Source: a virus. Taken from it: a stretch of DNA of 45,729 nt. Both the position numbers and the translations under genes were made by a program. Below are positions 7,757 to 14,595 of this stretch, piece after piece (position 1 is the first letter of the stretch; each line of letters begins with the position of its first letter). The stretch covers positions 1 to 45,729 of IMG/VR virus record IMGVR_UViG_3300027747_002773; one strand, written 5' to 3'. The notes beneath the pieces were generated by a model. The model had not been told where the DNA came from. It did no database searches and was given only the letters and a program-made list of their open reading frames with translations.

Positions 7757-8182
7757 TTATGCCTCAACAGTTACACTACATTTACGTGTTTCTTCAATGT
7801 CTACCCGAATCAATTTAGCATCCGTTCCAGACAACTGAACAGGACCAATGACTTCCACCAGATACTGTGCCATGTTCTCTGCTGTTGGATTAAATGGAAC
7901 AAACACAACACCATCTGGATCCAGTGACTTCATTGGTGCTGCCCATGGATCTTGTTCCCATAGCAGAAACTTGTGATCCCAATTATCTTCCAACCAAATG
8001 CACAGCAGGTCCTTGATCACACTAAAGTCCAATACTCGACCAATTTTGTCTAGTTCAGGTGCTTCGATGGTAAAGTGAACACGATAATTGTGACCATGCA
8101 TGTGGGCGCACTTGCTCTCGTGCTGATACACACGATGCCCAGTGCTGAAATCATGATATCGACTGGCAGTAATCTTAGCCAT
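7757..8182 (-). CDS. queD: QueD, 6-carboxy-5,6,7,8-tetrahydropterin synthase
   Basis: 141 residues of the PTPS/QueD family, which turns dihydroneopterin triphosphate into 6-carboxytetrahydropterin. Visible zinc ligands are H16 (STGH) and H29/H31 (HMHGHNY), with catalytic C25 just before and the D69-H70 pair (WDHKFLL). The ATG lies inside the last codons of the 66-residue gene (8-bp overlap) behind AAGGG, so the two are translationally coupled. With folE and queE it makes the pathway to CDG, here probably for phage DNA modification because dpdA is also present. Confidence 0.93.
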   Translation of the reverse strand: MAKITASRYHDFSTGHRVYQHESKCAHMHGHNYRVHFTIEAPELDKIGRVLDFSVIKDLLCIWLEDNWDHKFLLWEQDPWAAPMKSLDPDGVVFVPFNPTAENMAQYLVEVIGPVQLSGTDAKLIRVDIEETRKCSVTVEA

Positions 8183-8375
8183 TGTTGTTGCCCTTCATTG
8201 CATCGCCGATCGCATGATTGCGCTGAACACGAAGTCCTGACTGTTGTATAGTTGCTTCTGTCCACATACGAATGAATAATTTAAACATAGAAGGATCCTT
8301 CAGTGACAGTGACAGACCGCGTGCCTGACTCTTGATTGCCTTAGGTACATTAGTTGATTTGCTTGTATATGCCAT
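8175..8375 (-). CDS. Small hypothetical protein ahead of queD (66 aa)
   Basis: 66 residues, basic, no domain recognised. The ATG at 8373-8375 follows AAGGAAAAATAT. It overlaps queD by 8 bp and appears to be the first gene of a queD-queE operon. The leader holds two 19-nt direct repeats and a GTGCTA/TAGCAC hairpin (8386-8427). Function unknown. Confidence 0.6.
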   Translation of the reverse strand: MAYTSKSTNVPKAIKSQARGLSLSLKDPSMFKLFIRMWTEATIQQSGLRVQRNHAIGDAMKGNNNG

Positions 8376-8385
8376 ATATTTTTCC

Positions 8386-8427
8386 TTGTGCTTGATTTTA
8401 GTACGTTTGTGCTAGATTTTAGCACAA
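8386..8427 (-). promoter_or_regulatory. Tandem 19-nt repeat and hairpin in the queD operon leader
   Basis: TTGTGCTTGATTTTAGTAC (8386-8404) and TTGTGCTAGATTTTAGCAC (8407-8425) match at 17 of 19 positions and repeat every 21 bp, two helical turns. The second copy forms an 8-bp hairpin, TTGTGCTA/TAGCACAA (8407-8427). In mRNA sense the first repeat ends in AGCACAAGGA, merging with the ribosome-binding site. A TTGACA sits at 8436-8441 but without a well-spaced -10. It could be a DNA operator or a translational operator. Confidence 0.45.
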
Positions 8428-8452
8428 TTTAGTGTTGTCAATCAGTTGACTT

Positions 8453-8773
8453 TCAACATAAAATATTTTCTTCATGTAAAAGTTCTTTCATGTTATGTTT
8501 GCTTATGTGCTTATCGAACTTTAAAATAAACATCAATGCTACACTAGCATCTTCTGCGCAAAAATGCAAACGTGCTGACTGCATATCTTGTGCTATAAAA
8601 CACCATTTGCTGTTGCCATATGCTAGATAATTTTTAGTAAAAGTTTGTCCCCATGAACCTGACTCTATTCTAGAATTTACTTTGCCGCCGATATCACGAT
8701 ACCATTCAACCATTTCTTCTGTGATTTCATCAAGATCAATGGCAATAGGATTCAACCAGTTGCTTGGGTTCAT
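8453..8773 (-). CDS. Hypothetical protein (106 aa)
   Basis: 106 residues from the ATG at 8771-8773, which shares one base with the upstream stop (TAATG). No family recognised. The middle has aromatic-rich segments (SGSWGQTFTKNYLAYGNSKW). It is part of the folE operon. Confidence 0.55.
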   Translation of the reverse strand: MNPSNWLNPIAIDLDEITEEMVEWYRDIGGKVNSRIESGSWGQTFTKNYLAYGNSKWCFIAQDMQSARLHFCAEDASVALMFILKFDKHISKHNMKELLHEENILC

Positions 8774-9186
8774 TAACAATCTTCGCCTGAATTTGAAGAA
8801 GAATTGATTTTTGTTTTAGTGATTACATTATGTGTGCCATAACGCAGATCAAATGGATTTGGTTTACTTTCCCCCCCGATAATGCAACCAGCTATTGCTG
8901 ACGATATTTTATGACTCATTGAATCAGTATTATGTGTGCCATAACGAGTATCAACTTCGATATGAATGAGTCTGCGATTGATATTATGAACATCATCAAA
9001 CAAACGACGCAGTGGACCTTTTGTTACTTGGTCATGATCACTTTTAGTTCTAATTAATGCACTGATCACCAACAAATCTTGCAAAGCACGCTGGACACGA
9101 GGGTCATCACTGGATATAGCTTCATCAAATAACTCTATGAATGTGTCTAGATCTAGATCTGCTTGATCCCTTTCTCGACTTGACAT
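8773..9186 (-). CDS. Hypothetical protein with duplicated RYGTHN motif (137 aa)
   Basis: 137 residues. The N-terminal two thirds (acidic, helical: DLDTFIELFDEAISSDDPRV) resembles an unknown protein I recall from T4-like cyanophages. The C-terminal part contains RYGTHN twice, 34 residues apart, encoded by an identical 18-bp direct repeat (8827-8844 and 8929-8946). The ATG at 9184-9186 follows AGGAG. It sits directly downstream of folE. Function unknown. Confidence 0.6.
   Translation of the reverse strand: MSSRERDQADLDLDTFIELFDEAISSDDPRVQRALQDLLVISALIRTKSDHDQVTKGPLRRLFDDVHNINRRLIHIEVDTRYGTHNTDSMSHKISSAIAGCIIGGESKPNPFDLRYGTHNVITKTKINSSSNSGEDC
8827..8946. repeat. In-frame 18-bp direct repeat inside a gene
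   Basis: ATTATGTGTGCCATAACG occurs at 8827-8844 and 8929-8946, 102 bp apart, hence in frame. It duplicates the RYGTHN peptide in the 137-residue protein. Confidence 0.7.
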
Positions 9187-9197
9187 TATGATTTCTC

Positions 9198-9890
9198 CTA
9201 GTAATTGCCGCTGTGACCTTTCATGGTCTGCAGCAGTTGATAAAATTCTTGACGGAGTTCTGCGGATGTTCTGAATCGGCCTAGCATGATTGCTGTGCTC
9301 ATGTCAGAGTTGTGTTCTCGAACACCACGCTGACTCATGCAAAAATGCTCTGCTTTTACAACCACAGCAACATTATCAGTCTTGGCATATTCTTTTAGTG
9401 CATCTGCAATCTGTGTGGTCATTTCTTCTTGAATCTGAGGACGTTCGCAAATGTGATGAACAATGCGATTGAACTTGCTCAGACCAATAACCTCAGATTC
9501 AGGCACAATACCAACCCAACAATTGCCAACAATATTTTGGAAGTGATGAGCGCAGGTGCTGCGAATGCTGATAGGACCAGTGGTATACAAACTCTGATAA
9601 CCCATGTTTGGAAATGCAGTGACCTTAGGCATAGGACGATATCGTCCACTGAAAGTTTCTCGCACAAACATCTTGGCTACACGACGCGCAGTGTCTTGTG
9701 TGTTGTGATCTCTTTCGGTGTCAATCACCAAACTATCCAACACCTCTTGGAACTTGCCAGCTACTTCAGTTACTAGTTCATCCAACTCATCAGAACTCAA
9801 GATAAATTCTGAAATATTGTCATTACTGTGATAACGAGAACCAGCTGCTTCAATGCGATCTCGGATTCGTTGACTGATAGGTAAATTCAT
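9198..9890 (-). CDS. folE: GTP cyclohydrolase I
   Basis: 230 residues of the FolE (GCYH-IA) family, which makes dihydroneopterin triphosphate from GTP, the first step to folate and to 7-deazaguanines. Zinc ligands C113 and H116 lie in STCAHHF, and the third Cys is in AEHFCMSQRG, with the family HH and QER-type segments around. The length is typical. It has its own TTGACA-18-TAGAAT promoter (9916-9945) and precedes two unknown genes. With queD, queE and dpdA nearby it probably feeds DNA modification rather than folate. Confidence 0.95.
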   Translation of the reverse strand: MNLPISQRIRDRIEAAGSRYHSNDNISEFILSSDELDELVTEVAGKFQEVLDSLVIDTERDHNTQDTARRVAKMFVRETFSGRYRPMPKVTAFPNMGYQSLYTTGPISIRSTCAHHFQNIVGNCWVGIVPESEVIGLSKFNRIVHHICERPQIQEEMTTQIADALKEYAKTDNVAVVVKAEHFCMSQRGVREHNSDMSTAIMLGRFRTSAELRQEFYQLLQTMKGHSGNY

Positions 9891-9915
9891 TGTAACTCCA
9901 AAAATTAATAATATT

Positions 9916-9945
9916 ATTCTACGATACTTAGGATGTAGATGTCAA
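9916..9945 (-). promoter_or_regulatory. sigma70-type promoter for folE
   Basis: Minus-strand TTGACA (9940-9945), 18-nt spacer, TAGAAT (9916-9921). It lies about 26 nt upstream of the folE ATG at 9890 and just downstream of a palindromic terminator. Confidence 0.6.
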
Positions 9946-9968
9946 ACAGTAAAATTACCTATAGAAAA

Positions 9969-9989
9969 GCGCTGTATAATATACAGCGC
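9969..9989 (-). terminator. Palindromic terminator after the clamp-dpdA operon
   Basis: GCGCTGTATA-A-TATACAGCGC is a 10-bp perfect inverted repeat with a 1-nt centre, followed on the minus strand by TTTTCT. It lies 8 nt after the stop of the 82-residue gene and before the folE promoter. It resembles the palindrome over the nuclease start (5293-5320; both begin GGCGCTGT on the minus strand), so it could instead, or also, be an operator. Confidence 0.6.
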
Positions 9990-9997
9990 CGTGCTTG

Positions 9998-10246
9998 TCA
10001 GCGAACGTTGGTTGGTCGAAAATCTCTACGCTCTGATTTAGGGCGAGCAGTCCAATTATCTTTTGGTGGTTTTCCGTTTTTGACCCTCTGCATTTCTCCC
10101 CATGCAGTTTTCTCATTGTATAGATGAGATTCGTCAAATGTGTAACCTTGCCATTTGCAGAACTCCAAATATTCTTCGAGGTCATCAAAGATCTTGTTTA
10201 CCTCTGGTTTGCTGCGGGAGTATTTTTTTGTTCGTTCGTATGCCAT
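9998..10246 (-). CDS. Conserved hypothetical protein (82 aa)
   Basis: 82 residues, basic, with a central helix KIFDDLEEYLEFCKWQGYTF. I recall similar small unknowns in T4-like phages. The ATG at 10244-10246 follows TGAGGAAATACA. It is the last gene before a strong palindromic terminator, in the operon that begins with the clamp gene. Function unknown. Confidence 0.6.
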   Translation of the reverse strand: MAYERTKKYSRSKPEVNKIFDDLEEYLEFCKWQGYTFDESHLYNEKTAWGEMQRVKNGKPPKDNWTARPKSERRDFRPTNVR

Positions 10247-10255
10247 TGTATTTCC

Positions 10256-10591
10256 TCAGTAGTCTGTGGTTGCATATCTGGTCAACTGACCAGTTTTTCC
10301 GTCTTGCGTGATTTCAATCACTGTTTCTCTATTAAAGAATCTTTTTGATATAAGCAAGTACAGGTCATCAGACATATCATCTCCAACAAATAACCTGTCT
10401 TGGTAATATTCTTCTAAAAGCCATTTTCTCAAATCTTCTCCAGTTTCATTGTTTATAGCTTCAACAAATACTTTGATATAAGCTACATTACATGATTTGT
10501 TAGAATACGGCAAACATACTTCGGCTACAATCATTTTGGTTGATCTAGCTCGAATATAGTCTAGAATTTGTCTTTCTTGCATTGTAGTCAT
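10256..10591 (-). CDS. Hypothetical protein (111 aa)
   Basis: 111 residues, no family recognised, mixed alpha/beta character. The ATG at 10589-10591 begins two bases after the dpdA stop codon, suggesting coupling to dpdA. Such position-linked small genes can be partners, but nothing in the sequence shows a function. Confidence 0.55.
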   Translation of the reverse strand: MTTMQERQILDYIRARSTKMIVAEVCLPYSNKSCNVAYIKVFVEAINNETGEDLRKWLLEEYYQDRLFVGDDMSDDLYLLISKRFFNRETVIEITQDGKTGQLTRYATTDY

Positions 10592-10593
10592 GA

Positions 10594-12243
10594 TTAACTG
10601 AATAAATCGTCGAATGTTGAACGTGTTTCTATTTTTTCTGCTGGTTCTTCTATTTCATTAGACCATGCATTGATATCTTGTTCAAAGTGTGCGTTATACA
10701 TAGTGCTGGCGTTGATAGTTTTCTTGCCAATGTTTCCGCTTACACCCAGGATATTCATCCAAAAACTACCATATCGATCAATGATCTCTAATGATTTAGC
10801 TTTGGTAGGAGCAGCAAAAACTTTTTCGATAATATCAGATACATATTCGTGATCTCCACGAATATTTCTCAGCATTGCTGGATATCTACCTGCATCATAT
10901 TCACGATTAGCCCGCTGCACTGATTCAATATGCATCCACACATTATGTGCCTGCAACAGCGGATATGTAAAACCGTCCCAACTATTGTTAGTGCGAGTAC
11001 CTACACACATATCGCTGATTTTGAGCCTAGCAGTGACTGGACTATCCTCAAAATGCCCAAAATGATCCAGATAATCCGTGATTGCTATATCTCTGACACT
11101 GCGTGTATCTTTTGCATATTTGTGATTGTCAATGTGACGAGTCATTCGATACGTCCACTTGCCAGCATCCTTCAAATCAATATGATGATAGATCTGACCA
11201 GTTGCTGCTGCTAGGAAAGGACTCGCACAGTCAAAACTGATGGTAAAATCAGGATTCCAATGCCGGCGAATACTACGCTGCATTGCGGTGAGTAATACTG
11301 CCCACTCTAACCTACTAATACCTAATAAATGCATCCAATCATGCAATCCTTGTTCCAACAAGCCGTCATAGCGAAGTAATACCAAACGCTTCAGCAACAA
11401 ATGTACATCACATTTGTTTTGTCCGCCCATTGCCCATCCATCGAAATGGCGATCAGGATATTTCTTGGGATCACAATAATGTTTCATGGTATCATACCAG
11501 ATTTCTGCAGACGCATGGTTAATCCCATGCAACACATTCAGAAACTTGGTGCCACCGTTGTCTTTGCCTTTGCGATTGGCAATGAAATATTCGTTATTGT
11601 ATTTGGTGCCGTCTACTGCTTCTTTGAGAGTGGTAACGCAGGTCGCTTTCACTGCGCCGGGGTCACGAATAATCCAATTAGGAATATCTAGTGTCATACT
11701 ATAATCAGCAACGGTGTCTAGCCAGGTAAGAATCTGAGTTCGTTTATCATCAGCAGCTTTTAGCTTGTTCAACTGTTGCTGATAAGGATCGACTTGTACA
11801 ATCTTTTTGCCCTTTTTAATGCTTACGGGGCCTGCAGATATTAAATCATTCAGAGTTTTCTTGACTTCTGAACTATTAGGATCTCTCCAATCACCAGCCC
11901 ACACACCTTTGCCGATCTGAAAGCCGCCGGAGTCACCTACAATAAATGAACCTGGCTCTCGATTGCGGATCATATCTTCACTTTCATCAAATTTAGATAC
12001 ATCTAGATTTACATGTCCTCCAGAACTCAGAGTCCAACGATATGGAAACAGTGCTTTCTTACTGTTAAGCCAATTCAATTGTTCTAAATCTTGGATTTGT
12101 GCAGGAAATCTGACTGGATTTACAGCATTTTTAAATCTTTGTTCTGAAATAATTGATGAAAACGACGGACTCAATGCAGGCAGAAAGATTGCATAATCCT
12201 TCTGCTTGGCTGTCAAGTTATCTTGTGGATATAGATCGGACAT
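10594..12243 (-). CDS. dpdA: DpdA-type DNA-guanine transglycosylase (TGT family)
   Basis: 549 residues from the ATG at 12241-12243, one base beyond the clamp stop. The protein carries the tRNA-guanine transglycosylase signatures: GDSGGFQIG with the conserved Asp at D104, GWAMGG at 269-274 (family GYAIGG), and SFDCASP with the nucleophile-type Asp at D338. Phage members of this family (DpdA) exchange guanine in DNA for a 7-deazaguanine, protecting phage DNA from restriction. Presence of folE, queD and queE on the same arm, and cotranscription with the sliding clamp, favour DNA over tRNA as substrate. No queC is visible, so the inserted base could be CDG itself or preQ0 made with host QueC. A tRNA role cannot be excluded from sequence alone. 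Confidence 0.85.
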   Translation of the reverse strand: MSDLYPQDNLTAKQKDYAIFLPALSPSFSSIISEQRFKNAVNPVRFPAQIQDLEQLNWLNSKKALFPYRWTLSSGGHVNLDVSKFDESEDMIRNREPGSFIVGDSGGFQIGKGVWAGDWRDPNSSEVKKTLNDLISAGPVSIKKGKKIVQVDPYQQQLNKLKAADDKRTQILTWLDTVADYSMTLDIPNWIIRDPGAVKATCVTTLKEAVDGTKYNNEYFIANRKGKDNGGTKFLNVLHGINHASAEIWYDTMKHYCDPKKYPDRHFDGWAMGGQNKCDVHLLLKRLVLLRYDGLLEQGLHDWMHLLGISRLEWAVLLTAMQRSIRRHWNPDFTISFDCASPFLAAATGQIYHHIDLKDAGKWTYRMTRHIDNHKYAKDTRSVRDIAITDYLDHFGHFEDSPVTARLKISDMCVGTRTNNSWDGFTYPLLQAHNVWMHIESVQRANREYDAGRYPAMLRNIRGDHEYVSDIIEKVFAAPTKAKSLEIIDRYGSFWMNILGVSGNIGKKTINASTMYNAHFEQDINAWSNEIEEPAEKIETRSTFDDLFS

Positions 12244-12244
12244 G

Positions 12245-12982
12245 TTATTTGGTCTGTGCTGGGATGATGTACTCATAATCAGCGATTCCAGTATCGACTG
12301 TGATCTTGGCTGCACCCTCATCGCTGAACTTGAAGGTTTTATCGCCTGGCAAATTAAGAATGGTAATCACTGTGTTAACAGGCCATAACCAACCTTTGCT
12401 CAGATTTCCGCTAACATTGGGTTCAAATATAAAACTACCAGCATTGTTTGAAGGATCACCAAAATAGAACTTCAGTGATCCATTTTCAGTCTTGGCTATA
12501 AAGGTAGTTTCGTCACTGTTGGCCGATGCTTGAGCCTTTAGACGCTGCAAACCTAGAACACTAGGAGTAATATCTACATTCCATTTTACGCCTTTGAACT
12601 TGACACCTTTGAGCTTTTCGTTCACGACCTTGCTGTTCATCAAACGATAATCATTTTTGAAATCACCGTGCTTGTTTTCAAAATGAACACCGCTGAGCAT
12701 ATCTTCGCCTGTGTCTTCATCTTTCTTATAAGTCATGGTAATGTTTGCATCTTCACGATATTCGTCGATATTTAGAATAGTATTCAATCGAGATAGATTT
12801 GGTACACCAAATACGCCTTCAAATTCAGCGATTGGTGCTTTGAATTTGCCTTCGATGATTACTGTTCTATCTTCTGATACAGCGTTGATCAGTGTTTCTT
12901 CTGCAGAACCAGTGATCTTGAGCAGGTCAACTTTATTAAGTCCATAAGTATACTGCACTATATTCTTGAGTATGTCTTTCAT
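12245..12982 (-). CDS. 45: T4 gp45-like sliding clamp
   Basis: 245 residues. The overall sequence and length (T4 gp45 is 228) match the phage DNA polymerase processivity clamp, including the N-terminal region up to LLKITGSAEETLINA and the central FEGVFGVPNLSRLNTIL segment. It tethers the polymerase encoded immediately upstream (13048-16251) and in T4 also activates late transcription. The ATG at 12980-12982 follows ACGGAG. A TATAAT-containing promoter lies at 13007-13034. dpdA follows with a one-base gap. Confidence 0.9.
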   Translation of the reverse strand: MKDILKNIVQYTYGLNKVDLLKITGSAEETLINAVSEDRTVIIEGKFKAPIAEFEGVFGVPNLSRLNTILNIDEYREDANITMTYKKDEDTGEDMLSGVHFENKHGDFKNDYRLMNSKVVNEKLKGVKFKGVKWNVDITPSVLGLQRLKAQASANSDETTFIAKTENGSLKFYFGDPSNNAGSFIFEPNVSGNLSKGWLWPVNTVITILNLPGDKTFKFSDEGAAKITVDTGIADYEYIIPAQTK

Positions 12983-13006
12983 TAAATTCTCCGTGTAATG
13001 GATTTG

Positions 13007-13034
13007 ATTATATAATAATATTTAGGCAATGCAA
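13007..13034 (-). promoter_or_regulatory. Putative promoter for the clamp-dpdA operon
   Basis: Minus-strand TATAAT (13007-13012) with TTGCAT (13029-13034) 16 nt upstream. A CTAAATA box (13019-13025) overlaps the spacer, so late transcription from here is also possible. Confidence 0.5.
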
Positions 13035-13047
13035 GTGATATGGTAAT

Positions 13048-14522
13048 TTATTCAAATGTAAAAAGACTGCGGAAAGTACTTTTGATATCAGTGCGTGATG
13101 TCATGTCCCAATTCAGCACGCCTAATAAATTTTCTACTTTCTGATCAACAATAGTTGATTCCATCATATCATCATCGAACGGCAAATCTTTAAACCAAGA
13201 AGGAATATTTGATTCATCGATAGGATAACCTACACTTGTATATCCCAGTGGGTTATCCTTGATCTTGCAAACAATAGTTTTCATACCGTCCACGATTTTC
13301 ATACTATAGTTATCGTTGAACATTTGTCTTAGACGATTCCAATTCATTGCAGCACGTACATGCCCGGGCATATTAGTTTTTCCATGAAGAGTTTCTGCTG
13401 TGCTGTATTTGGTAAGATTGTTTACACGTTTAGGAGTTCCTTTCTGCCAAGCAGGAAGATCTTTAAACATCAATTTGAACTCTCGCACTTTCGTGACAAC
13501 GGTATCACGTTCAGCGCCGGTGAGCACATCCAAAAGAATATTACTGAGAAAATTCTGCACGATCTTGGGCGTATCTGAACGTTTCAAGTCTAGTCCCATG
13601 GCTTTGACTTTTCCAGGTTTGCCATCGAAATCCAGTCGCTTGCCTTCAAGTTCATAGATCAACACAGCATAGCGCTTTTTCTTGATGAACAAACCTTTTT
13701 CTGCTACCAGCTCACGACCAGCCTGGATAATACTTCCCATATCTCGTGGGCAATGGCACGCACGTTCCATAAACGCCGGAAATGAATCGTTCACAGAATC
13801 TGCGATGGTATCATACAGACCTACACAGATATCCTTGTTCCATTCCATGTTGCCTGCTTCTACTTCTGACTTCACGATAGGCCATGCTGAGAAATATACA
13901 GAGTCTGTGTCACCGTAGATAATGCTGTCACCGACATGATTGTACTCGCCGGCGATGGCTTCATTTACAAATGCATCCATGTGTTTGGCAATAATACGAC
14001 CAGTGAGTGTTGTGCTTTGTCCAATACGATGGTCAAAGAATCTGCAGCCTGCATTTAGAATAGCGCCATATACATTTATGTTCAGCTAGTTTCACTATTG
14101 CTAGCCCGTTTATTAAAAAAACTGCCTCATATTTCTATAAGGATCAGACTATATCACCATCCACTAAGTATGGATGCTCCCCATTTCGACTCGCTTGAGT
14201 CTACGTCTTTCGACTAGTCGTTGAACCTTCGCATTATGCGCTTGGCTGCTGATTGTCTTCAACTTAATGGTAAGAGTTTCCAGCATTTAAAGGAGTTATT
14301 CAACCAATGTTGCCATTGGAGGTCGCAATAAGGTTACGAATTTAAGTTGATCTTCTTGACCAACTGACGCTTATCCCAGAAAGCTACAGATTGTTTTACT
14401 GATTCAGTATCTGAGTGAAAAATTTTGCCGTCTTTTATAACAAGATTATTATTATGGCAAAACTCTGTAAGTTCCTCTTTAGTTCCTGATTCCAGTATCG
14501 AATGTAACTTATTGAAGTCCAT
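13048..14522 (-). CDS. 43B: Split family B DNA polymerase, C-terminal part, interrupted by a group I intron
   Basis: Two exons: 14522-14336 and 14072-13048, joined to 403 codons. Splicing between T14336 and T14072 rebuilds KKINLNSLYGA (residues 56-66), motif B of family B polymerases; Leu63 spans the junction. YGDTDS (115-120) is motif C with catalytic Asp117 and Asp119. The C-terminus (SLFTFE) could be the clamp-binding tail, as T4-type gp43 ends in a clamp-binding peptide. It has its own ATG at 14520-14522 behind AGAGAGG, so it is translated separately from 43A. Together 43A and 43B (about 950 residues) contain all exonuclease and polymerase motifs, so they presumably assemble into one enzyme. 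Confidence 0.88.
14073..14335 (-). ncRNA. Group I intron (ORF-less, 263 nt) in DNA polymerase
   Basis: All conserved core elements are present on the minus strand in the right order: P-like AATGCTGGAAAC (14287-14276), Q-like AATCAGCAGCC (14254-14244), R-like GTTCAACGACTAG (14226-14214) and S-like GATATAGTC (14155-14147). GACTA of R pairs with TAGTC of S (P7). The 5' exon ends in U (UCGU), and an internal guide GCGA (14326-14323) pairs with it through a U.G wobble. The intron ends in G (14073). A GCTAG/CTAGC hairpin near the 3' end fits P9. Precise removal restores NSLYGA. It contains no homing endonuclease. Confidence 0.9.
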
Positions 14523-14595
14523 TTATACCTCTCTTAAATAATATTTGTTGTGTATGCGCATCTTGTATCGCTTTAGTTGATTTTAATCTTTTTGA

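Noticed and set aside
8416-8441. Complete sigma70 promoter for the queD operon
   Set aside because: TTGACA is followed by TAAAAT at only 14 nt; spacing is too short for a confident call.
14334-14522. Separate 62-codon gene
   Set aside because: Its end FWDKRQLVKKINLNS is polymerase motif B; the stop lies in the intron. It is exon 1 of 43B.
14523-14595. Split intein or second intron between the two polymerase genes
   Set aside because: The 43A tail after its conserved region is only about 15 residues without an intein start, 43B starts with its own ribosome-binding site, and 73 nt is too short for a self-splicing intron.
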